A stretch of 64,000 nt of DNA from Fallopia convolvulus (Eukaryota > Streptophyta > Magnoliopsida > Caryophyllales > Polygonaceae). Below the pieces are notes generated by a model. It ran no database searches, was not told the origin of the DNA, and saw only the letters and a program-made list of their open reading frames with translations. Position numbers and translations under genes: made by a program. The stretch lies in the NCBI GenBank assembly GCA_964016875.1, contig OZ024735.1:15119434-15183433 (forward strand), given 5' to 3'. Positions 41,851 to 51,364 of the stretch are shown piece by piece; positions within the stretch are counted from its first letter, which is position 1, and each line of letters begins with the position of its first letter.

Positions 41851-42099
41851 ATACCCTAAACGGTTGTACGGTCGAATGTGTCTTTACAAAATGTTTTTCT
41901 TAGGCCCAAACTTTCACATCCAAGCCAAAAAAACGGAAAAAACTCGCAAAATTTCTGATACAAAAATCTTCGTACCATTCAGCCTTAAACCAAGACCCTT
42001 CCCAAAAATGCCCTAAACGGTTGTACGGTTGAATGATTCTTTTGAAAATGTTTTTCATAGGCCCCAAATAGCGCCAAAACACGGATAAAACTCGCAAAA

Positions 42100-45000
42100 G
42101 TTCTGGTAGAAAATCTTCGTACCATTCAGCCTCAAACCAAGACCCTTCCCGAAAATGCCCTAAACGGTTGTACAGTCGAAAGTGTCTTTACAAAATGTTT
42201 TTCTTAGGGCCCAACTAGCACATCCAAGGCAAAAATCGGAAAAAACTCGCAAAAGTTCTGTTAAGAAAATCTTCATACCATTCAGCCTCAAACAAAGACC
42301 CTTCCCGAAAATGCCCTAAACGGTTGTACGGTCGAAAGTGTATTTACAAAATGTTTTTCTTAGGCCCGAAGTAGCACATCCAAGACAAAAAAACGGAAAA
42401 AAACTCGCAAAATTTCTGGTTCGAAAATCTTCGTACCATTAAGCCTCAAACAAAGACCCTTCGCGAAAATACCCTAAACGGTTGTACGGTCGGAAGTGTC
42501 TTTACAAAATGTTTTTCTTAGGCCCCAACTAGCACATCCAAGAAAAAAAACGGAAAAAATTCGCAAAAGTTCTGGTACGAAAATGTTCGTACCATTCAAC
42601 CTCAAACCAAGACCCTTCCCGAAAATGCCCTAAACGGTTGTACGGTCGAAACTGTCTTTACAAAATGTTTTTCTTAGGCCCCAACTAGCACATCCAAGAC
42701 AAAAAAAACGGAAAAAACTCGCAAAATTTATGGGACGAAAATCTTCGTACCATTAAGCCTCAATCCAAGACCCTTCGCGAAAATGCCCTAAACGGTTGTA
42801 CGATCGAAAGTGTCTTTACAAAATGTTTTTCTTAGGCCCCAACTAGCACACCCAAGACAAAAAAACGGAAAAAATTCGCAAAAGTTCTGGTACGAAAATC
42901 TTCGTACCATTCAACCTCAAACCAAGACTCTTCCCGAAAATGCCCTAAACGGTTGTACGGTCGAATTTTTCTTTACAAAATGTTTTTTTAGGCCCCAACA
43001 AGCACATCCAAGCCAAAAAAAAGGGAAAAAACTCGCAAAAGTTCTGTTACGAAAATCTTCGTACCATTCAGGTTCAAACCAAGACCCTTCCCGAAAATAC
43101 CCTAAACGGTTGTACAGTCGAATGTGTCTTTACAAAATGTTTTTCTTAGGCCCAAACTAGCACATCCAAGCCAAAAAAAGGGAAAAAACTCGCAAAATTT
43201 CTGATACAAAAATCTTCGTACCATTCAGCCTCAAACCAAGACCCTTCCAGAAAATGCCCTAAACGGTTTTACGGTCGAATATGTCTTTACAAAATGGTTT
43301 TCTTAGACCCCAACTAGCACATCCAAGACAAAAAAAATGGAAAAAACTCGCAAAAGTTCTGGTACGAAAATCTTCGTACCATTCAACCTCAAACCAAGAC
43401 CCTTCCCGAAAATGCCGTAAACGGTTGTACGGTCGAATTTGTCTTTACAAAATGTTTTTTTAGGCCCCAACAAGCACATCCAAGCAAAAAAACGGAAAAA
43501 ACTCGCAAAAGTTCTGGTACGAAAATCTTCGTACCATTCAGCCTCAAACCAAGACCCTTCCCGAAAATGCCCTAAACGGTTGTACGGTCGAAACTGTCTT
43601 TAAAAAATATTTTTCTTAGGCCCCAACTTGCACATCCAAGACAAAAAAACGGAAAAAACTCGCAAAATTTCTGGGACGAAAATCTTCGTACCATTAAGCC
43701 TCAATCCAAGACCCTTCGCGAAAATGCCCTAAACGGTTGTACGATCGAAAGTGTCTTTACAAAATGTTTTTCTTAGGCCCCAACTAGCACATCCAAGACA
43801 AAAAAACGGAAAAAACTCGCAAAAGTTCAGGTACGAAAATCTTCGTACCATTCAACCTCAAACCAAGACCCTTCCCGAAAATACCCTATACGGTTGTACG
43901 GTCGAATTTGTCTTTACAAAATGTTTTTTTAGGCCCCAACAAGCACATCCAAGTAAAAAAAAGGGAAAAAACTCGCAAAAGTTCTGGTACGAAAATCTTC
44001 GTACCATTCTGGTTCAAACAGAGACCCTTCCCGAAAATACCCTAAACGGTTGTACGGTCGAATGTGTCTTTACAAAATGTTTTTCTTAGGCCAAAACTAG
44101 AACATCCAAGCCAAAAAAACGGAAAAAACTCGCAAAATTTCTGATACAAAAATCTTCGTACCATTCAACCTCAAACCAAGACCCTTCCCGAAAATGCCCT
44201 AAACGGTTGTACGGTCGAATTTGTCTTTACAAAATGTTTTTCATAGGCCCCAAATAGCGCCAAAACACGGACAAAACTAGCAAAGGTTCTGGTAGAAAAT
44301 CTTCGTACCATTCAGCCTCAAGCCAATACCCTTCCCGAAAAAACCCTAAACGGTTGTACAGTCGAAAGTGTCTTTACAAAATGTTTTTCTTAGGGCCCAA
44401 CTAGCACATCCAAGACAAAAATCGGAAAAAACTCGCAAAATTTCTAATACAAAAATCTTCGTACCATTGAGCCTCAAACCAAGACCCTTCCCAAAAATGC
44501 CCTAAACGGTTGTACGGTTGAATGAATCTTTTGAAAATGTTTTTCATAGGCCCCAAATAGCGCCAAAACACGGATAAAACTCGGAAAAGTTCTGGTAGAA
44601 AATCTTCGTACCATTTAACCTCAAACCAAGACCCTTCCCGAAAATGCCCTAAACGGTTGTACAGTCGAAAGTGTCTTTACAAAATGTTTTTCTTAGGCCC
44701 CAACTAGCACATCCAAGGCAAAAATCGGAAAAAACTCGCAAAAGTTCTGTTACGAAAATCTTCGTACCATTCAGCCTCAAACCAAGACCCTTCCCGAAAA
44801 TGCCCTAAACGGTTGTACGGTCGAATTTGTCTTTACAAAATGTTTTTCATAGGCCCCAAATAGCGCCAAAACACGGACAAAACTAGCAAAGGTTCTGGTA
44901 GAAAATCTTCGTACCATTCAGCCTCAAGCCAATACCCTTCCCGAAAAAACCCTAAACGGTTGTACAGTCGAAAGTGTCTTTACAAAATGTTTTTCTTAGG

Positions 45001-48000
45001 GCCCAACTAGCACATCCAAGGCAAAAATCGGAAAAAACTCGCAAAATTTCTAATACAAAAATCTTCGTACCATTGAGCCTCAAACCAAGACCCTTCCCAA
45101 AAATGCCCTAAACGGTTGTACGGTTGAATGAATCTTTTGAAAATGTTTTTCATAGGCCCCAAATAGCGCCAAAACACGGATAAAACTCGGAAAAGTTCTG
45201 GTAGAAAATCTTCGTACCATTCAACCTCAAACCAAGACCCTTCCCGAAAATGCCCTAAACGGTTGTACAGTCGAAAGTGTCTTTACAAAATGTTTTTCTT
45301 AGGCCCCAACTAGCACATCCAAGGTAAAAATCGGAAAAAACTCGCAAAAGTTCTGTTACGAAAATCTTCGTACCATTCAGCCTCAAACCAAGACCCTTCC
45401 CGAAAATGCCCTAAACGGTTGTACGGTCGAAAGTGTCTTTACAAAATGTTTTTCTTAGGCCCCAACTAGCACATCCAAGACAAAAAAACGGAAAAAACTC
45501 GCAAAATTTCTGGTACGAAAATCTTCGTACCATTAAGCCTCGAACAAAGACCCTTCGCGAAAATACCCTAAACGGTTGTACGGTCGGAAGTGTCTTTACA
45601 AAATGTTTTTCTAAGGCCCCAACTAGCACATCCAAGAAAAAAAACGGAAAAAACTCGCAAAAGTTCTGGTACGAAAATCTTCGTACCATTCAACCTCAAA
45701 CCAAGACCCTTCATGAAAATGCCCTAAACGGTTGTACGGTCGAAACTGTCTTTACAAAATGTTTTTCTTAGGCCCCAACTAGCACATCCAAGACAAAAAA
45801 ACGGAAAAAACTCGCAAAATTTCTGGGACGAAAATCTTCGTACCATTAAGCCTCAATCCAAGACCCTTCGCGAAAATGCCTTAAACGGTTGTACGATCGA
45901 AAGTGTCTTTACAAAATGTTTTTCTTAGGCTCCAACTAGCACATCCAAGACAAAAAAACGGAAAAAACTCGCAAAAGTTCTGGTACGAAAATCTTCGTAC
46001 CATTCAACCTCAAACCAAGACCCTTCCCGAAAATGCCCTAAACAGTTGTACGGTCGAATTTGTCTTTACAAAATGTTTTTCTTAGGCCAAAACTAGCACA
46101 TCCAAGCCAAAAAAACGGAAAAAACTCGCAAAATTTCTGATACAAAAATCTTCGTACCATTCAACCTCAAACCAAGACCCTTCCCGAAAATGCCCTAAAC
46201 GGTTGTACGGTCGAATTTGCCTTTACAAAATGTTTTTCATAGGCCCCAAATAGCGCCAAAAAACGGACAAAACTAGCAAAGGTTCTGGTAGAAAATCTTC
46301 GTACCATTCAGCCTCAAGCCAATACCTTTCCCGAAAATGCCCTAAACGGTTGTACAGTCGAAAGTGTCTTTACAAAATGTTTTTCTTAGGGCCCAACTAG
46401 CACATCCAAGGCAAAAATCGGAAAAAACTCGCAAAATTTCTAATACAAAAATCTTCGTACCATTGAGCCTCAAACCAAGACCCTTCCCAAAAATGCCCTA
46501 AACGGTTGTACGGTTGAATGAATCTTTTGAAAATGTTTTTCATAGGCCCCAAATAGCGCCAAAACACGGATAAAACTCGGAAAAATTCTGGTAGAAAATC
46601 TTCGTACCATTCAACCTCAAACCAAGACCCTTCCCGAAAATGCCCTAAACGGTTGTACAGTCGAAAGTGTCTTTACAAAATGTTTTTCTTAGGCCCCAAC
46701 TAGCACATCCAAGGCAAAAATCGGAAAAAACTCGCAAAAGTTCTGTTACGAAAATCTTCGTACCATTCAGCCTCAAACCAAGACCCTTCCCGAAAATGCC
46801 CTAAACGGTTGTACGACGAAAGTGTCTTTACAAAATGTTTTTCTTAGGCCCCAACTAGCACATCCAAGACAAAAAAACGGAAAAAACTCGCAAAATTTCT
46901 GGTATGAAGATTTTCGTACCATTAAGCCTCAAACAAAGACCCTTCGCGAAAATACCCTAAACGGTTGTACGGTCGGAAGTGTCTTTACAAAATGTTTTTC
47001 TAAGGCCCCAACTAGCACATCCAAGAAAAAAAACGGAAAAAACTCGCAAAAGTTCTGGTACGAAAATCTTCGTACCATTCAACCTCAAACCAAGACCCTT
47101 CCCGAAAATGCCCTAAACGATTGTACGGTCGAAACTGTCTTTACAAAATGTTTTTCTTAGGCCCCAAATAGCACATCCAAGACAAAAAAACAGAAAAAAC
47201 TCGCAAAATTTCTGGGACGAAAATCTTCGTACCATTAAGCCTCAATCCAAGACCCTTCGCGAAAAATCCTTAAACGGTTGTACGATCGAAAGTGTCTTTA
47301 CAAAATGTTTTTCTTAGGCCCCAACTAGCACATCCAAGACAAAAAAACGGAAAAAACTCGCAAAAGTTCTGGTACGAAAATCTTCGTACCATTCAACCTC
47401 AAACCAAGACCCTTCCTGAAAATGCCCTAAACGGTTGTACGGTCGAATTTGTCTTTACAAAATGTTTTTTTAGGCCCCAACAAGCACATCCAAGCCAAAA
47501 AAAAAGGGAAAAACTCGCAAAAGTTATGGTACGAAAATCTTCGTACCATTAAGGTTCAAACCAAGACCCTTCCCAAAAATGCCCTAAACGGTTGTACGGT
47601 TGAATGATTCTTTTGAAAATGTTTTTCATAGGCCCCAAATAGCGCCAAAAAACAGATAAAACTCGCAAATGTTCTGGTAGAATATCTTCATACCATTCAA
47701 CCTCAATCCAATACCCTTCCCAAAAATGCCCTAAACGGTTGTACAGTTGAATTTTCTTTTGAAAATGTTTTTCATAGGCACCAAATAGCGCCATAAAACG
47801 GATAAAACTCGCAAAAGTTCTGGTAGAATATCTTCATACCATTCAGCCTCAAACCATGACCCTTCCCGAAAATGCCCTAAACGGTTGTACAGTAGAAAGT
47901 GTCTTTACAAAATGTTTTTCTTAGGCCCCAACTAGCACATCCAAGGCAAAAATCGAAAAAAACTCGCAAAAGTTCTGTTACGAAAATCTTCGTACCATTA

Positions 48001-48278
48001 AGCCTCAAACCAAGACCCTTCCCGAAAATGCCCTAAACGGTTGTACAGTAGAAAGTGTCTTTACAAAATGTTTTTCTTAGGCCCCAACTAGGACATCCAA
48101 GGAAAAAATCGGAAAAAACTCGCAAAAGTTCTGTTACGAAAATCTTCGTACCATTCAGCCTCAAACCAAGACCCTTCCCGAAAATGCCCTAAACAGTTGT
48201 ACGGTCGAAAGTGTCTTTACAAAATGTTTTTCTTAGGACCCAACTAGTACATCCAAGACAAAAAAAACGGAAAAAACT
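42100..48278 (+). repeat. Divergent right edge of the satellite array
   Basis: Monomers here carry more private substitutions and small indels than elsewhere, for example AAATGGTTTTCTTAGACCC near 43.3 kb, AAACTAGCAAAGG near 44.28, 44.88 and 46.27 kb, and a rearranged type C pair at 47.6-47.8 kb. A 606 bp repeat (44.22/44.83 kb) and a 1391 bp repeat (about 45.43/46.82 kb) are still visible. Lower homogeneity next to the array boundary is commonly seen in satellites. Confidence 0.75.
44221..44367 (+). repeat. Chimeric A/C satellite monomer (147 bp)
   Basis: The left end reads TTTGTCTTTACAAAATG as in long monomers, but after the T-run it switches to CATAGGCCCCAAATAGCGCC as in type C, and the length is the type C length. 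Equivalent chimeras lie at 44,827-44,973 and 46,217-46,363. The switch falls within the shared AAAATGTTTTTC. Confidence 0.8.
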
Positions 48279-48317
48279 ATCCAGGGCATTTTCAAAACCG
48301 GGTACCAAGACCCTTCG
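48279..48317. other. Satellite/retroelement junction with scrambled satellite-like filler
   Basis: The last monomer stops after GGAAAAAACT at 48,278. The next bases include AGGGCATTTTC (48,283-48,293), the reverse complement of satellite GAAAATGCCCT. CCAAGACCCTTCG (48,305-48,317) then follows in satellite orientation. CCCTTCG at its right end is also part of the integrase sequence, so it may be microhomology at the breakpoint. The pattern suggests an end-joining or template-switch event. Confidence 0.7.
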
Positions 48318-48732
48318 GGGTAGTGCAATCGGACCAGAGCACGTAGGGCAGCTCCTCAACCCACTTCCCTTTGGATTTTATCAGCCGCTTCTTTAGGTTA
48401 TTGATGATGACCTTGTTGCTAGCTTCGGCCTGTCCGTCGGCTTGTGGGTACCTGGGAGTGGACATGACTAAGTCAATGTTCCATTCCTTGCAGAAGTCGC
48501 GCATCTTCTTGCTTATGAATTGCGACCCATTGTCGCAAGTAATCTTCGCGGGAACCCCAATCTGCTCAAGATGTTGTGCTTGACGAACGAGATTACTTGC
48601 TTGTCTTTGATTGCCCGAAAGGCTTCAGCTTCGATCCACTTGGAAGTAGTCTGTCATGGCGAGGAAAAACACCTTTTGCCCCGTGGAAGGGGGTAGCTTG
48701 CCGACGATGTCCATCCCCCATCGCATGAATGG

Positions 48733-48740
48733 CCAGGGAG
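48733..48740. repeat. Left 8-bp target site duplication of the hAT-like element
   Basis: CCAGGGAG here is repeated exactly at 49,099-49,106. Integrase coding similarity runs directly from one side of the insertion to the other if the element and one duplicate are ignored. Confidence 0.9.
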
Positions 48741-49098
48741 TAGAGATGGCCAAAGGTGCGGGCCGGCCCGGCCCGCACCAGCCCAGCCCGCCCATCTGGG
48801 CCAGATTGGCACGGCCCGGCCAGCCCGCGGGCCAACCGGGCCAAACCCGCCCGGGCCATGGGCCGGGCCTGGGTTTGGGAATTGCGGCCCGGCCCGGCCC
48901 GGCCCGACCCGGATAATTTATTTATTAAAAAACATAAAAATAAAGGACCGAGCTAATATATATCAGCCCGGCCCGGCCCGGGGCCCGACCCGCTCCAGCC
49001 CGGTACAATACCGGGCCGGTCCCGGGCCCTACTTCTCCGGCCCGGCCCGGTGGTGGCCCGGCCCGGGCCCGGCCGAGCCCGGCCCATGTCCATCTCTA
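48741..49098. mobile_element. hAT-like miniature inverted-repeat element, GC-rich, 358 bp
   Basis: The element begins TAGAGATGG and ends CCATCTCTA, perfect 9-bp terminal inverted repeats that extend imperfectly inward. It is flanked by an exact 8-bp target duplication, CCAGGGAG, at 48,733-48,740 and 49,099-49,106. An 8-bp duplication with TAGAG-type termini is characteristic of the hAT superfamily. The interior is almost entirely repeats of GGCCCGGCCCG and related words, with a short AT-rich centre (48,914-48,962). It has no transposase and would need one supplied in trans. The open frames reading through it are low-complexity artefacts. GC-rich non-autonomous hAT elements of this style are common in plant genomes. 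Confidence 0.9.
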
Positions 49099-49643
49099 CC
49101 AGGGAGTGATTGATGGGTGGAGAATCTCTAGAGGCTGATGTGGGACTGGTGCGTGCCGCTGGCATGCCTCGCGTGACTGAGCATATTTGGTGGCATCCTG
49201 GCGAATGGTGGGCCAATACCACCCCTGCCTAAGGATCTTGTTGGCAAGACTTCGACCCCCAGTGTGGTTGCCGCAATCTCCGCTGTGTACCTCGCGCATA
49301 ATTTTCACAGCCTCTTTCCTTTCTACGCACCGTTGTAGGAAGCCTGAGGCGGACTTGTGGAAGAGGACCCCTTCTAAGACGGCGAATCGCGTCGCTTTTG
49401 ACCTTAGGGCTTTCGCTTCGATCTTGTCTTGGGGTACTTCGCCGTGTAGGAACCAATCAAGGTATGGCTTGGTCCATTGGCTAACCAACTTGACCCCTGG
49501 GCTGGCGGGTGCTTGGAGAATATCCGAGACAAGTTGCTCGGGTGGTGGTTCAGCAGCCTGCGTCACCGATGTTTCTGTTATACCCGACTGTAGTAAGTGG
49601 ACTAATGGTATATTATCATACTCCTTGGGGTCTGTTTGAAGAC

Positions 49644-50490
49644 TTGGTAGTTTTTTGGCCCGGGGCCTAAAACTGTTGTGGCGTCCATTTTGGACTGTTT
49701 TGACGCCCCGTGAATGGCGCGTTATAATATTCGCTATTACCTGTCTACATTAAAAAACAGTTTTGCATAATATGTTAGCATGGGTAGATTTCTGGAGAAT
49801 CTCCCAGAACTTGTTGCCCGTGGATAGGGTACGCGTTAGAGTTTAGCGTTTTAAAAGGGAGTTTTGGTGCTCCTCTTTTTAGCGAGTTACTGTGAATCTT
49901 GTGTGGATTCACATTTCGCGTTTTAGGTGTTTTAATATTCTGCAAAGGGCCGTGCGTAGTTAGTTACGATTAGGCTTCCTTTGGCCACTGCCAAGGATCA
50001 TTAGGAATTGACGCGTTTTTGGACAATGGATCCTTAAATTTAGGATGTGGGTGTCATCACGGCGTCCCGCGCATATGGCCATTTTGGGTTATATGCTATA
50101 GCTTTCCCCTTCCCGTACTAATCGGATGTTTTGTTGATCGGACTTAGATAGGGGGTAACCATCTTATGGGTTACTTCGTCGACGTTGTATTCGTGACGAC
50201 TTCGTCATTTCTAGACGGTATAACCATGTGTCTCAACAGTGGTGTTTTGTGTTCAGCGCGTTTCATGTTGTATGCAACTTTGATTAGCGCGTGGGTAACC
50301 ATCTTATGGGTTACTTCGTCGACGTTGTATTCGTGACGACCTCGTCGTTTCTAGACGGTATAACCATGTGTCTCAACAGTGGTGTTTTGTGTTCGGCGCG
50401 TTTCATGTTGTATGCAACTTTGATTAGCGCGTGTTTGCGTTTTTGAGCAATAAGAAAGTATGCAAGAGTGGGAGAATATTTTCTCGCAAA
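49644..50490. other. Unassigned internal stretch of element C
   Basis: About 850 bases separate the integrase pseudogene from the gag start, where protease and reverse transcriptase would be expected. I recognise no coding similarity on either strand. The sequence is of mixed composition, contains ATTTTGGACTGTTTTGACGC near 49,690 and the 140-bp tandem duplication at 50,153-50,432. It may be non-coding spacer of the element, another inserted element, or filler after a deletion. Confidence 0.5.
50153..50432. repeat. 140-bp tandem duplication (two copies)
   Basis: GGGTAACCATCTTATGGG begins at 50,153 and again at 50,293. The 140-bp copies differ at only a few bases (for example TTCGTCATTTC against CTCGTCGTTTC, and GTTCAGCGCG against GTTCGGCGCG). 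The unit contains CTTCGTCGACG and TCTAGACGG. The low divergence points to a fairly recent duplication. Confidence 0.9.
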
Positions 50491-50871
50491 TCACAATGCA
50501 AAAAAGTGTAAAATAAACTCTATGAACTCGAAACTTGAAAACTTTGTTCGACAGTATGGGCAAGTGCCCTTTTGAGGTGGGTTGCGTTCTCGATCCTCTC
50601 CATCGGTGTCATCATCTTCGATCCAGATTTTCTGAGATGGCGCTCGGCGTTGGTTAGCCGCTGACCGGAGATTAATTGGAGGATTATCGTCGTGGGAGAC
50701 TTCTTCGCGGAGGACTCGACCAATGGGCTCCAGAGTCGTGTCTCGTCGTGCGGGTGTCTTGTCTCGGGGGTCCGTCATCTCCTCATCCTGAGACCGAATG
50801 CCTTGGTTCTCAAGGTTTTGGTCGTTCTCGGTGATCGGAGTTTTAGGGATTTCTTCCCCGTTTCCAGACAT
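50491..50871 (-). pseudogene. 5' part of a Ty3/gypsy gag (element C)
   Basis: An open frame on the minus strand starts at ATG 50,871, about 60 bases after the primer-binding site, and runs to a stop at 50,491. The peptide is polar and acidic at first (MSGNGEEIPKTP), has charged residues throughout and an acidic DDDTDGEDRER segment, and ends in KGTCPYCRTKFSSFEF before a non-conserved tail. I see no recognisable gag capsid domain, so this is only the N-terminal segment, cut off by the rearrangement at about 50.5 kb. Position after LTR and primer-binding site is the main argument for gag. The last ~20 residues are probably out of the original gene. Confidence 0.6.
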
Positions 50872-50932
50872 CGTGTTTCTTGATCCGGAAGGAAGTAGAA
50901 TGGTGATTCTTCTGATGGTTGTATCGATCACG

Positions 50933-50950
50933 GCCCCACGGTGGGCGCCA
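50933..50950 (-). other. Primer-binding site of element C
   Basis: The minus strand reads TGGCGCCCACCGTGGGGC three bases after the LTR end. TGGCGCC at this position is the conserved start of tRNA primer-binding sites in plant gypsy elements. Confidence 0.85.
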
Positions 50951-50953
50951 AAT

Positions 50954-51364
50954 TGTTTGAGCCAAAATTTACCAAAGGCGAAACTTTGACCTAGATCGGG
51001 CCTTGATCGAATAAACCGAAAAGAATATGAACGAGAGTTTATTTTTATTGATGTAGAAATCACAAAGAGTTATCTGAATGGATCGTCCTCTTCCCTTGAA
51101 GGATTACATCGATTTATATACCCTCCTAGGGCATATTCTATCTTAATTAAACATATGATTTTATCCCTAACTAACAAATCTTCACTTATTTCTATCTTTT
51201 AACGGGTACAATCCTGAAAAGAATCTATCTTATAACAAACATATCTCGGACCCTCTCTCCTCCAACCGACTTAACCAACCCCGAAGATCTTCCGTAGCTC
51301 TAGACACGTTGGAAATTTTCTGACTATGGGTTGACGCTTCTTTACCTAAAATCTGGGTCCAACA
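50954..51364 (-). mobile_element. 5' LTR of element C (411 bp)
   Basis: On the plus strand the LTR starts TGTTTGAGCC and ends GGGTCCAACA, so both ends show TG...CA with similar termini (TGTTTGAGCC and TGTTGGACCC). A minus-strand TATA box lies at 51,113-51,120 and two AATAAA signals at 51,038-51,049. The left end abuts the primer-binding site. The partner LTR is not in the window; it was lost at the satellite junction. The 5-bp flank outside is ACATA (51,365-51,369). Confidence 0.85.
51113..51120 (-). promoter_or_regulatory. LTR TATA box (element C)
   Basis: The minus strand reads GGTATATAAATC inside the LTR, about 70 bases upstream of two AATAAA motifs, the usual U3/R/U5 arrangement. Confidence 0.65.

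Larger units (their letters stand above)
1..48278. repeat. Satellite DNA array, ~157 bp monomer, about 310 head-to-tail copies
   Basis: The same ~157 bp unit recurs without interruption and always in the same orientation. Each unit contains, in order, TCTTTACAAAATG, a T-run, TTAGGCCC, CACATCCAAG, three A-tracts, a dyad around CGAAAATCTTCG, CCAAGACCCTTC, and CCCTAAACGGTTGTAC. Monomers differ by a few to perhaps 20 percent and fall into recognisable types that recur in fixed order, so the array is organised in higher-order repeats. Full-length types are 155-158 bp; one type is ~147 bp. No transposon interrupts the 48 kb. Every open frame in it (60-118 residues, both strands) is a by-product of a repeat whose length is close to a multiple of three. 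The size is typical of plant centromeric or subtelomeric satellites, but location cannot be read from the sequence. I do not recognise the family. Confidence 0.98.
48311..49643 (-). pseudogene. Ty3/gypsy integrase pseudogene, split by a hAT-like insertion
   Basis: The minus strand encodes the end of the RNase H-integrase linker, an HHCC zinc-finger domain, and the DDE catalytic core. In the open frame ending at 49,096 the zinc ligands are H94 and H101, then R132 where a cysteine is expected (SREACQRHA), then C135, so one ligand is lost by a TGC-to-CGC-type change at 49,171-49,173. The core keeps the first Asp (GMDIVG, near 48,710), the second Asp (TCDNGSQF, near 48,535) and the Glu (GQAEASNK, near 48,422). 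The gene is broken three ways: a 358-bp insertion at 48,741-49,098, frameshifts near 48,640 and 48,570, and loss of everything after the TTPK motif at the satellite junction. It cannot produce an active integrase. Confidence 0.9.
48279..51364 (-). mobile_element. Ty3/gypsy LTR retrotransposon, minus strand, 3' truncated and internally rearranged (element C)
   Basis: Reading the minus strand, the order is LTR (51,364-50,954), primer-binding site (50,950-50,933), start of gag (from 50,871), an unassigned stretch, then integrase (49,643-48,311). The element is cut off by the satellite array at 48,278. Protease, reverse transcriptase and RNase H are missing between gag and integrase. Integrase after the polymerase position and the TGGCGCC primer-binding site indicate Ty3/gypsy. 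The integrase zinc-finger phrasing (GNHTGGRSLANKILRQGWYW) resembles the non-chromovirus Tat-type group, an inference from motif memory. It is not autonomous. Confidence 0.85.

Noticed and set aside
1..48278. Dozens of 60-118 residue open frames on both strands, e.g. peptides starting MSLQNVFLRPQ and MRVLSVFWRYLG
   Set aside because: They are translations of the satellite monomer, repeat with its period, and change frame whenever the monomer length or an A/T run changes. There is no codon-level conservation separate from DNA conservation.
1..48278. Regular repeats resembling a CRISPR array
   Set aside because: There are no unique spacers; the whole 157-bp unit repeats and the surroundings are eukaryotic transposons.
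1..48278. CCCTAAA, the plant telomere heptamer, in nearly every monomer
   Set aside because: It occurs once per monomer, never in tandem, and is followed by CGG. A single heptamer in a 157-bp unit is not strong evidence of telomeric origin.
48593..49222. Gly/Pro/Ala/Arg-rich open frames on both strands over the GC-rich stretch
   Set aside because: They are low-complexity translations of GGCCCGG repeats inside the hAT-like element and overlap each other on opposite strands.
49187..49639. A 150-codon plus-strand open frame
   Set aside because: It is the shadow of the minus-strand integrase, whose motifs are clear.
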